Assembly: GCA_021791455.1 (NCBI GenBank)
Contig: JAJYWM010000448.1
Span: 370 to 6,733, forward strand
Reading direction: 5' to 3'
DNA: 6,364 nt
Source: a bacterium
GTDB lineage: Bacteria; Chloroflexota; Dormibacteria; UBA8260; Bog-877
The position numbers and the translations under genes were made by a program. Every line of letters begins with the position of its first letter. Positions within the stretch are counted from its first letter, which is position 1. Positions 1 through 4,907 of the stretch are shown here, one piece after another. Below the pieces are notes generated by a model. It had not been told where the DNA came from. It did not search any database and saw only the letters and a program-made list of their open reading frames with translations.

Positions 1-48
1 AACTGACCCGTCTTCCTGGAAGGAATTTCCACAGGGCTTGACAAATCC
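1..48. mobile_element. Possible terminus of a second insertion sequence nested in the IS1634 transposase gene
   Basis: On the minus strand, family-like transposase sequence stops and a segment reading GGATTTGTCAAGCCCTG, then GGAAATTCC, runs to the window edge. The order GG...TGTCAAG...TG...AAATTC resembles the terminal repeats I associate with IS256 (mutator)-type elements of high-GC bacteria. Only one end would be in the window, with neither its transposase nor the partner repeat. A simple deletion junction is the main alternative. Confidence 0.3.
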
Positions 49-590
49 TCCACCCAGGAGCTGGAGAGGTCATAGCAGACCATCGCCCCCTCACCCAGGT
101 GCTGGGCCACCAGGGCTGACTCGATGGCTTCCTTGCGCCCATAGAGCCAGTCCAAGGCGCGGTAGGCACGGTCGGTGTGGGAGCCGGCCAAGCCCAGGTC
201 GACCCCCATCGAGCTGTCCTGCCACCAACTGCTGTAGGCGGCCTTGGAGGCTGGCTCCACCACCTGCGAGACGATGAGTGCCAGAGCGTCATCCCGCTCG
301 GGGCAGGCGGGCCCCAGGATGTTGGTCAGACCGATCCTCTGGCTGAGGCCCCATACCGCTGCGACTGCCCCATGGGGCAGGGAACGGGTGATATCGAACT
401 GGGAGTCGAAGGGGACGAGGGTCTGGCCCTTCAGCACGGCCCGGATGGCGTCGATGGCGGCTTCGGGGAGATGGGAGAGATTGGCCAGGGTCTCGTTCTT
501 GACCTTGCCGTTCTCGCGGTAGGAGCGGCGGAGCAGGTGAGCGGTGTAAACCCGGTCTTTGTACTGGCGACGGGTAGTGGAGACATGCAC
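1..590 (-). CDS. IS1634-family transposase, N-terminal part (cut by window edge, probably disrupted)
   Basis: Reading the minus strand from a GTG at 590 gives one open frame to the left edge, beginning MHVSTTRRQYKDRVYTAHLL. It contains SYRENGKVKNETLANLSHLP, the N-terminal signature of IS1634-type DDE transposases, and later YDLSSSW, where the family normally has a YD-(L/V)-(T/S)-S-S-(Y/W) segment around a catalytic Asp. About 180 residues carry family-like sequence, against roughly 450-600 in a full transposase. After SSWVE (about position 48) the expected family sequence (a CPLA...GYSRDGK-type segment) does not follow. The frame stays open but looks unrelated, so the gene was probably interrupted there by another element or a deletion. 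An alternative in-frame GTG at 611 would add seven residues, but it lies at the predicted transcription start, so 590 is preferred. The family call is confident; the disruption is inferred from remembered family sequence, not an alignment. Confidence 0.8.
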   Translation of the reverse strand, partial: MHVSTTRRQYKDRVYTAHLLRRSYRENGKVKNETLANLSHLPEAAIDAIRAVLKGQTLVPFDSQFDITRSLPHGAVAAVWGLSQRIGLTNILGPACPERDDALALIVSQVVEPASKAAYSSWWQDSSMGVDLGLAGSHTDRAYRALDWLYGRKEAIESALVAQHLGEGAMVCYDLSSSWVEDLSSPVEIPSRKTGQ

Positions 591-670
591 CGCATCCGAC
601 TTCCGAGGCACGGAACTATCTTCGCACAGTCAAGTGACAATGTCAAGACCTTTAGTGTCTACCACATCAC
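48..670 (-). mobile_element. IS1634-family insertion sequence, upstream end and 5' part of transposase gene
   Basis: This marks the probable extent of IS1634 sequence: the transposase 5' region plus its promoter leader. The outer boundary is not resolved. It must lie between the promoter (-35 ends at 646) and the first antitoxin-like codons near 724; the stretch 654-667 is a plausible end. No partner inverted repeat or target duplication can be seen because the other end is missing or outside the window. The element lies immediately upstream of the antitoxin remnant and probably removed or separated its natural start and promoter. Confidence 0.5.
618..646 (-). promoter_or_regulatory. Predicted sigma70-type promoter of the IS1634 transposase
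   Basis: On the minus strand a perfect -35 hexamer TTGACA (641-646) is followed after exactly 17 bases by GAAGAT (618-623), which matches TATAAT at three positions. The predicted transcription start is near 611, about 20 bases before the GTG at 590. A second TTGTCA directly follows the -35 box. The -35 match and spacing are strong; the -10 is mediocre. Confidence 0.5.
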
Positions 671-723
671 TCCTTGCGAACTCCCGAAGTCAGCCCTGCT
701 CCCCAATTCGATCTCCCCCCTCC

Positions 724-978
724 CGTAACTTCCGTTTAGATGAGGCCGACCGGACCGCGTTGGAGAAACAGGCCGACGAGCTCCAGATCCGTCCCGGCAC
801 GCTGGCCCGCATCCTGGTGCATGCTGCGCTGACTGCCGACATGCTCAATGCGAGCAGTGAGGACGCTCGAACCGCGCTCGATCGCCTGGTGCGACGGTCC
901 CGGCAGCGAACACCGGCTGACGCTGTGCGCTTGGTAGCCGACGGTCGCGTTGGGCTAGAACCGCACAGGCGAGCGTAA
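724..978 (+). pseudogene. VapB-like antitoxin remnant, 5' end lost
   Basis: The frame reads RNFRLDEADRTALEKQADEL, then a helix-rich segment (RPGTLARILVHAAL) and an Arg-rich tail ending at TAA 976-978. The pattern of a short beta strand followed by two amphipathic helices is that of ribbon-helix-helix antitoxins, and a PIN toxin frame starts at the stop codon, the standard antitoxin-toxin order. The frame is open upstream to at least 559, but the only start codons before the conserved part are ATG 640, GTG 655 and earlier ones. All lie in or beside the upstream IS, have no Shine-Dalgarno sequence and would add an unrelated pyrimidine-rich leader. I infer that the IS removed the true start. The coordinates mark only the family-like part. 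Assignment to VapB rests on fold pattern and neighbour, not a firm family match. Confidence 0.5.
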
Positions 979-1193
979 TCGTAGATGCTATCGTCGTCAT
1001 CGCCTCGGTCGTGGCCGACGAGCGCCAAGATGCCGTCAGGACTCGCTTGGAAGACTGGTTGAAGGTCGGCGAGCGTTTACATGCTCCGGCGGTGTTGCCA
1101 TACGAGGTCGCCAATGTTCTCGCCCGATTGGTGTTTGATGGGGCGCTACGGATCAGCGAGGTGACGGACATCTGGAGCGCCCTTGCGGCTTGA
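975..1193 (+). pseudogene. VapC-like PIN-domain toxin remnant, no start codon and C-terminal half missing
   Basis: The frame beginning at 975 reads VIVDAIVVIASVVADERQDA and continues through LHAPAVLPYEVANVLARLV to a TGA at 1191-1193. VIVDA carries the first catalytic Asp of PIN ribonucleases, and LPYEVAN carries the conserved Glu in its usual VapC setting. About 72 residues remain of a usual 125-140; the two C-terminal acidic residues of the active site are gone. The frame contains no ATG, GTG or TTG between the upstream stop (918-920) and the first Asp. A GTA overlaps the antitoxin TAA where a GTG start would be expected; the GTG at 1011 would omit the first Asp. The reading stops where the opposing recombinase remnant begins (about 1190-1196), so the 3' end was cut at that junction. 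It cannot encode an active toxin as it stands. Confidence 0.6.
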
Positions 1194-1871
1194 GGGACGG
1201 GTGCGTTCGATGTACCGCTGGAGTGGACGGGCCAACTCCGGTCGGATCGGCACGTGACGGTCCCGGTCCCCTTTGCCGCGAACCAGGAGGAACGAACCGC
1301 GGGCGCGAACCAGGAGGTCGTCGCAGTGCAGGCCGACCAGTTCGCCGACCCGAATGCCCGTATCGGCCAGAACCCGCACCAGTAGGCGGTCGCGCTCAGT
1401 GGAAGCCAGCTGCTCAAGACGCTCGATATCAGTCCGCTCCAGAATCAGGCGCAGGTTCTTGGGCCGGGAGGGAAGGGGGGCGGCGGCGCGGTCCGGGACT
1501 GGCTCGCCTTCTTGCCGCCCCCAGCGGAAACATTTATTGACCGCCCGGAGGTAGCTGTGCACGGTGTAGAGGGTGAGCGGTCCCCGGCCCTGAACCCGCT
1601 CGGGGTCAAGTGGTTCGGCGGCGAGGACCTCCAACGCACGCGGCGTCACAGACTCGAGCCGGTCCGGGCCGGTTCGAGCGGCCCAGGGCATAAACACGCT
1701 TCGGAGCGGACAGGCCTAAGCGGACTCCACGGTCTTGGAGGCCAATCCCCGGGCACGGCACGAGCGTAGGCAGTCTTCGACCAGCCGCCCGAGGGGATCC
1801 GAGGGGGGCTCTGGCGAGACCTCGAGATGCCGTACCGTCCTAGTACGGGTGGTCCGTGAGATCGGGGTCGT
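1194..1871 (-). pseudogene. Tyrosine recombinase (phage-type integrase) remnant: no start, amber codon, catalytic C-terminus lost
   Basis: Read from 1871 on the minus strand, the frame has an N-terminal SAM-like region (LVEDCLRSCRARGLASKTVE, then RSVFMPWAARTG and TVHSYLRAVNKCFRWG). The catalytic core follows: LADTGIRVGEL with the first Arg (1350-1352) and VRGKGDRDRHVPI with the catalytic Lys. The recognisable sequence stops after YIERTRP near 1195. The HxxR, second His and nucleophilic Tyr motifs are missing, so it cannot recombine DNA. An in-frame TAG at 1716-1718 splits the N-terminal domain; both sides continue the same fold in the same frame, so a Tyr codon (TAC or TAT) was probably the ancestor. 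Upstream the frame has no ATG, GTG or TTG after its stop; an ACG at 1869-1871 sits seven bases after GAGGGA, suggesting a decayed ATG. The rest (GTG 1697 to TGA 1146) stays open, its last codons running antisense through the toxin remnant. It lies 127 bases after tRNA-Pro in the same direction. Confidence 0.75.
1830..1848. repeat. Inverted repeat CCGTAC-N7-GTACGG
   Basis: Perfect 6-base arms (1830-1835 and 1843-1848) are separated by 7 bases within the first codons of the dead recombinase gene. The arm/spacer geometry resembles a small recombinase core or an operator, but six matching bases in high-GC DNA can arise by chance. Confidence 0.35.
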
Positions 1872-1891
1872 GAGCTTCCCTCACACAATTC

Positions 1892-1960
1892 GGGTTTAAT
1901 GAACCCACAGTCTTGCCGGATTTGCAGGGAGTCCAAGACTGCTTGAGGCTCCTGTCAAGC
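1892..1960. repeat. Cluster of three inverted repeats between tRNA-Pro and the recombinase remnant
   Basis: Three exact inverted repeats occur in 69 bases: GGGTT/AACCC (1892-1896 and 1902-1906), AGTCTTG/CAAGACT (1909-1915 and 1934-1940), and GCTTGA/TCAAGC (1941-1946 and 1955-1960). This stretch is the expected place for attachment and arm sites of a tRNA-associated integrative element. The repeats are directly visible; the attachment-site role is inference. Apart from these and the possible tRNA terminator, the 127-base gap holds nothing I recognise. Confidence 0.5.
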
Positions 1961-1965
1961 TGCAC

Positions 1966-1986
1966 AAAACCCGCTTAAAATCGGGC
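1966..1986 (-). terminator. Weak candidate terminator of tRNA-Pro
   Basis: On the minus strand, 13 bases after the encoded CCA, CCCG, an 8-base A/T-rich loop and CGGG are followed directly by TTTT. The stem is only 4 base pairs, so this is a marginal intrinsic terminator, but its position and T-run fit the end of the tRNA transcript. Confidence 0.4.
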
Positions 1987-1998
1987 TCTGGTTGATGA

Positions 1999-2075
1999 TG
2001 GTCGGGGAGACAGGACTCGAACCTGCGACCCCCAGTCCCCCAGACTGGTGCGCTAACCACCTGCGCTACTCCCCG
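1999..2075 (-). tRNA. tRNA-Pro, anticodon GGG, CCA encoded
   Basis: The minus strand folds into a complete cloverleaf: acceptor CGGGGAG/CTCCCCG (seven pairs), TA at 8-9, D stem GCGC/GCGC with loop AGGTGGTTA, anticodon stem CCAGT/ACTGG with loop CTGGGGG, a 5-base variable loop, and T arm GCAGG/CCTGT with loop TTCGAGT. The anticodon GGG reads the proline codon CCC. The discriminator is A, followed by a genome-encoded CCA (1999-2001). The body is 74 bases, plus CCA. Pairing is complete apart from one G-T at the base of the T stem, so the gene looks functional despite the mobile-element remains at its 3' side. No second copy of its 3' end is seen elsewhere in the window. Confidence 0.95.
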
Positions 2076-2088
2076 ACGTAGGAGTCTG

Positions 2089-2097
2089 AGCATACCA
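2089..2097 (-). promoter_or_regulatory. Candidate extended -10 promoter of tRNA-Pro
   Basis: On the minus strand TGG-TATGCT forms an extended -10 element (TGn plus a hexamer) with the hexamer at 2089-2094. Transcription would start about 7 bases before the mature tRNA 5' end. No convincing -35 is seen (CTGCTT at a 17-base spacing). Confidence 0.4.
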
Positions 2098-2103
2098 GCC
2101 GAG

Positions 2104-2109
2104 TAGAAT
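2104..2109 (+). promoter_or_regulatory. Candidate -10 box for the zinc-ribbon/pyrF cluster
   Basis: TAGAAT matches the -10 consensus at five of six positions and lies 34 bases before the first ATG of the cluster. The -35 region at 17-base spacing (GGAGTC) is not consensus. It shares the 67-base divergent region with the tRNA promoter, so the two may affect each other. Confidence 0.3.
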
Positions 2110-2142
2110 CGAAGCAGGTTCGGCAACAACGGGAGAGTGGAA

Positions 2143-2337
2143 ATGCCGTGGATGCGTCGGTGCGCCAACTGCGACCGCGAGTTCCCGATTTACCGCCTCT
2201 CAGCCGTCCTCCTGGATGGCGAGATCAGCTCCCTATGTCCCGGGTGCATGCAGTCCGAGCATGACCGGATCCAGGTCCCGTACGCTCCCCAGGCACCGGG
2301 GGCTGCCCAGACGAGCACTTCCCGCACCTCCTGGTGA
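2143..2337 (+). CDS. Small zinc-ribbon protein (two CxxC pairs), unknown function
   Basis: This 64-residue protein has CANC (residues 7-10) and CPGC (32-35), separated by 21 residues. That is the layout of a treble-clef or zinc-ribbon fold binding one zinc through four cysteines. The tail after residue 45 is Pro/Ala/Ser-rich and probably disordered. ATG 2143 is chosen because GGGAGA (2131-2136) lies six bases upstream; the in-frame GTG at 2137 abuts that site and is too close. The stop overlaps the pyrF start (GTGA, 2334-2337), so translation of the two is probably coupled. No family is recognised. It could be a small regulatory or nucleic-acid-binding zinc protein, but nothing beyond metal binding is supported. 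The ribosome site, clean ends and coupling argue that it is real. Confidence 0.75.
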   Translation: MPWMRRCANCDREFPIYRLSAVLLDGEISSLCPGCMQSEHDRIQVPYAPQAPGAAQTSTSRTSW

Positions 2338-3215
2338 CGCAGGCCGTCACCTTCGTTGACCGCCTGCGTGAGCGCGCCCATAGGCTGGGTGGAAGCCTCT
2401 GCGTAGGGATCGATCCCGTACTGGCCGAGATCCCAGGCCATCTTGAACGCAGTGCAGCCGGAGTGCGGACCTACTGTCTGGAGTTGGTTGAGGCGGTTGG
2501 TCCCTATGTGTGCGCTATCAAGCCTAACGCGGCGTTCTTCGAGGCCCTGGGCGCGGACGGCTGGGGCGTTCTCGAAGAGGTCGTGGCCGCGGGGAAGCGT
2601 CGCGCTCTGGTTGTTATGGACGGAAAGAGGGGCGATATAGGTCACACGGCCGAGGCCTATGCCGAAGCCGTGTTCGATCGGATGGGGGCCGACGCCTGCA
2701 CGGTGAACGGCTATCTGGGCCGGGACGCCGTGCAGCCGTTCCTGGATCGCCCAGAGCGACTGGCTTTCGTCCTCTGCCGCACCAGCAATCCTGGGGCAGG
2801 GGATCTTCAGGACCTGGTCCTGGCCGACGCCGCTACTCCCTTGTACCTGGAGGTGGCGCGGCAGGTCGCTCAGTGGTCAGGTGCGAGTCAATGGCCGACA
2901 GCTGGCCTTGTGGCCGGCGCCACGTGGCCCACGGAATTGAGCCGCATCCGCCACGTGGCACCCGATCTCCCCATCTTGATTCCTGGGATCGGAGCCCAGG
3001 GAGGGGATCTCAAAGCAGCCGTCGCCGCAGCCGTCGGGCGGCAGGGGACCGGCCAGTATCTGATCAACGTCTCCCGGGCGGTCTGCCGAGCGTCCTCGGG
3101 GAGGGACTTCGCCGAAGCGGCCGAGCAAGCGGCGAGGACCTACCTCGGAGCCATCTCGGAAGCCGAGGCCGTTTCGCGGGCGATGCACACGGGAGCTGAG
3201 CCGAGTACTCTCTAG
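2334..3215 (+). CDS. pyrF: Orotidine 5'-phosphate decarboxylase (type 2)
   Basis: PyrF decarboxylates orotidine monophosphate to UMP, the last step of de novo UMP synthesis, in the cytoplasm. The protein has 293 residues, the long type 2 form rather than the roughly 230-residue type 1. SLCVGIDP (21-28) carries the N-terminal substrate Asp, AIKPNAAFFE (61-70) a ligand Lys, and VMDGKRGDIGHT (94-105) the Asp-Lys-Asp catalytic set (D96, K98, D101). PGIGAQGGD (217-225) and NVSR (245-248) form the phosphate-binding end of the TIM barrel. The start is GTG, overlapping the stop of the preceding gene; no separate strong ribosome site is seen, consistent with coupling. No other pyrimidine genes are in the window, and the next gene begins 5 bases downstream. 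The residues are all present, so the enzyme should be active. Confidence 0.95.
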   Translation: MTQAVTFVDRLRERAHRLGGSLCVGIDPVLAEIPGHLERSAAGVRTYCLELVEAVGPYVCAIKPNAAFFEALGADGWGVLEEVVAAGKRRALVVMDGKRGDIGHTAEAYAEAVFDRMGADACTVNGYLGRDAVQPFLDRPERLAFVLCRTSNPGAGDLQDLVLADAATPLYLEVARQVAQWSGASQWPTAGLVAGATWPTELSRIRHVAPDLPILIPGIGAQGGDLKAAVAAAVGRQGTGQYLINVSRAVCRASSGRDFAEAAEQAARTYLGAISEAEAVSRAMHTGAEPSTL

Positions 3216-3220
3216 GGGAC

Positions 3221-3967
3221 TTGCTTCGACTGGCAGCGACCAAGACGGTGGGGCTCTGCGCCGCTGCAGCGGTGGGTCTGGCCGGGTGCGGGCTCACCTC
3301 ACCTAGCAAGGCGCCGCCTCCGCGGCCGAGCCCCAGCCCAACCGCCACACCCACCCCACTCCCTAGTGCAGTCACGGTGCTGGCGCCTGACGGGGTCAAT
3401 TTCCGCACCGGGCCATCGGCCACTAGTTCCGTGGTCGGCATCGTGGCCCAGGGGGTGACCCTTCCGGTGCTGGGCCAGAGCGCTGCTGCTGGAGGCTGGT
3501 GGGAGGTCAAGGGGAGCACCGCCACGGGGTGGATCACGGCCAATCCAGAGGACACATCCACCGGCTCATTCCAGAGTTACGCAGCGGGTGGGAGCAGTGC
3601 CTGGTCGGTGCTGTTCCCCACCAGTTGGAGTTTCGCCCAGACGAGCTCCGGCGCCATCACGTTCACAGCTCCTGGAGGCGAGGTGATCACGGTGGTCCAG
3701 GCCGCGACCGTGGCCGCGCTGCCGCCCGGTGCCCCCGCCGGCACTGGGCAGAAGAGCGTGGGCTCCGTGGACGTCTACGGCATAACCACCAGCCTGGTTA
3801 CCTACTCGACATCGACTGGGTATCTGGCGGCGGTGGCATTCCAGGCGGTGCCTGGCCTCGCCTTCCTGATCACGGATAGGGCACCCGAGGCCACCGCCGC
3901 GCAGGACTTCTCAGTCTTCCTCGACACCTTCAAGTTCCCTCTGCCGGCATCGAGTCCGAGCCCTTAG
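3221..3967 (+). CDS. Secreted lipoprotein with SH3b domain
   Basis: The 248-residue product begins with a lipoprotein signal: Arg/Lys-containing n-region, hydrophobic GLCAAAAVGL, and lipobox LAGC with lipidated Cys23. A Pro/Ser/Thr linker (about 30-48) follows. A bacterial SH3 domain (about 50-112) contains VNFRTGPS, then VVGIVAQG and GWWEV...GWI, the usual order in cell-wall-targeting SH3b modules. Residues about 125-245 form a second beta-rich region (AWSVLFPTSWSF, then FSVFLDTFKFP), reminiscent of PsbP/LpqN-like lipoprotein domains; this is a weak inference. The TTG at 3221 is the first possible start after an in-frame stop (3197-3199). AGGGG lies only two bases before it, so initiation probably relies on read-through coupling from pyrF, 5 bases upstream. 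The 3' end overlaps the convergent recombinase gene by 38 bases. No catalytic motif is seen; a surface or peptidoglycan-binding role is likely. Confidence 0.8.
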   Translation: MLRLAATKTVGLCAAAAVGLAGCGLTSPSKAPPPRPSPSPTATPTPLPSAVTVLAPDGVNFRTGPSATSSVVGIVAQGVTLPVLGQSAAAGGWWEVKGSTATGWITANPEDTSTGSFQSYAAGGSSAWSVLFPTSWSFAQTSSGAITFTAPGGEVITVVQAATVAALPPGAPAGTGQKSVGSVDVYGITTSLVTYSTSTGYLAAVAFQAVPGLAFLITDRAPEATAAQDFSVFLDTFKFPLPASSPSP

Positions 3968-4907
3968 CTCCTGGCTCCAACCGTTTGGATAGCTCTCGAT
4001 ACGCTTCGGTCCGCGCTTGGTCAACGACCTTGGTGTAGCCCTGCATGGTGTTTAGGTTGGCGTGTCCCAGGACCTCCTGGACCAATCTCACGTTGCCCGT
4101 TATCGTGAGCAGCTCGGTGGCCGTCGTATGCCTCAGGACGTGCGGAGAGCGTAGCGCCTCGATCCCGGTGCGGCGCCGAAGCCGCCGCACCACATGACGA
4201 GCGCCGGCCGCCGTCAGTCGCCTGTTTCCCGCGGCCACAGAGTGGCGGTCGTAGTTCAGGAAGAGCGGAGCCTCCTGGTCCTGCCTCGCCGTAAGGTAGG
4301 CCTGAACGGCCGCCATGGCGGCTGGGGTCAGATGCACGACGCGCTCCTTGTCGCCCTTGCCCCTGACCACCAGACGGCCATCTCGAGAGATGTCGCTGCG
4401 GTCGAGGGCCAGGGCTTCCGAGATGCGGCAGCCGGTGCTGAGCAGGAAGTGAAGCAGCGCCACGTCGCGCAGTCCCTGCTCGCTGTGACCGGGGTCCAGC
4501 CCCAATAGGCTGCGAGCGTCGTCTGTGGTGAGCGGCTTGGGCAGGGGGGCGGAGACGCGGGGGATGTCGATGTGAGCGGCCAGATCGTCATGGAGCCATC
4601 CCTCGCGTTCCGCGTAGCGCAGGAAACCCCGCAGTCCCTGCAGGCGACGGGCCCGCGAGCTAAGCGCCAGCCCCAGTTGCCCGAGATGACGCTGGTACGC
4701 TCTTACCAGGTCCCGGGAGAGATCCGCCACAGCCTGTGGCGGGTGCTTGAGGCCATCCCAGTAGTCGGCCGCCATCTGCAGGTCCGCCGAGTACGCGCGC
4801 AGTGTCTGCGGGCTCCTGGCCCGGTCCACGGCGAGGTATGTCAGGTACTCTTCGCTGGCTTCGCGGATAGCCAACCGACCAGCCTGCAGGCCAGCCGGCC
4901 CGGTCAA
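3930..4907 (-). CDS. Tyrosine site-specific recombinase, XerC/XerD-type
   Basis: The 325-residue protein has an N-terminal core-binding SAM-like domain (about 15-108: EYLTYLAVDRARSPQTLRAY, then LQGLRGFLRYAEREGW) and a complete catalytic domain. The active site is R161 (STGCRISE), K184 (VRGKGDKER), H256 and R259 (SPHVLRH), H282 (LGHAN) and nucleophile Y291 (GYTKV). It should cut and rejoin DNA through a 3'-phosphotyrosine. The length is slightly above classical XerC/D (about 295-305) because of short extensions at both ends. The ATG overlaps the stop of the upstream membrane-protein gene (ATGA, 4904-4907), indicating coupling. It is not beside a tRNA gene and no attachment repeats are visible, so it may be a chromosomal Xer protein for dimer resolution rather than an element integrase; the sequence alone does not decide between XerC, XerD and a relative. 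It is too different from the remnant at 1194-1871 to be a recent copy. Confidence 0.9.
   Translation of the reverse strand: MTGPAGLQAGRLAIREASEEYLTYLAVDRARSPQTLRAYSADLQMAADYWDGLKHPPQAVADLSRDLVRAYQRHLGQLGLALSSRARRLQGLRGFLRYAEREGWLHDDLAAHIDIPRVSAPLPKPLTTDDARSLLGLDPGHSEQGLRDVALLHFLLSTGCRISEALALDRSDISRDGRLVVRGKGDKERVVHLTPAAMAAVQAYLTARQDQEAPLFLNYDRHSVAAGNRRLTAAGARHVVRRLRRRTGIEALRSPHVLRHTTATELLTITGNVRLVQEVLGHANLNTMQGYTKVVDQARTEAYRELSKRLEPGAKGSDSMPAEGT
4724..4742. repeat. 19-base near-perfect palindrome inside the recombinase gene
   Basis: CCGCCACAG, one central C, then CTGTGGCGG: nine-base perfect inverted arms within the N-terminal coding region of the Xer-type gene. As RNA it could form a hairpin early in the transcript; as DNA it is a symmetric protein-binding candidate. 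It encodes an ordinary Pro-Pro-Gln-Ala-Val-Ala segment, so coincidence is possible. Confidence 0.45.

Noticed and set aside
177..728. Long plus-strand open frame over the IS1634 region
   Set aside because: Its translation is low in complexity, while the minus strand in the same interval gives a recognisable transposase; this is the antisense shadow.
845..1417. 190-codon minus-strand open frame
   Set aside because: Trp/Ser/Arg-rich product with no motif; it crosses the junction between the toxin and recombinase remnants in a frame neither uses.
1999..2030. Duplicate of the tRNA-Pro 3' end as a second attachment site within the window
   Set aside because: No second copy of the T-arm/acceptor sequence was found elsewhere in the window; any partner would lie beyond the left edge.
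1194..4907. The two tyrosine recombinases as a paired XerC/XerD system or recent duplicates
   Set aside because: The first lacks its catalytic C-terminus and start, and the two sequences differ strongly in the N-terminal domains; they are better explained as an element remnant and an independent gene.
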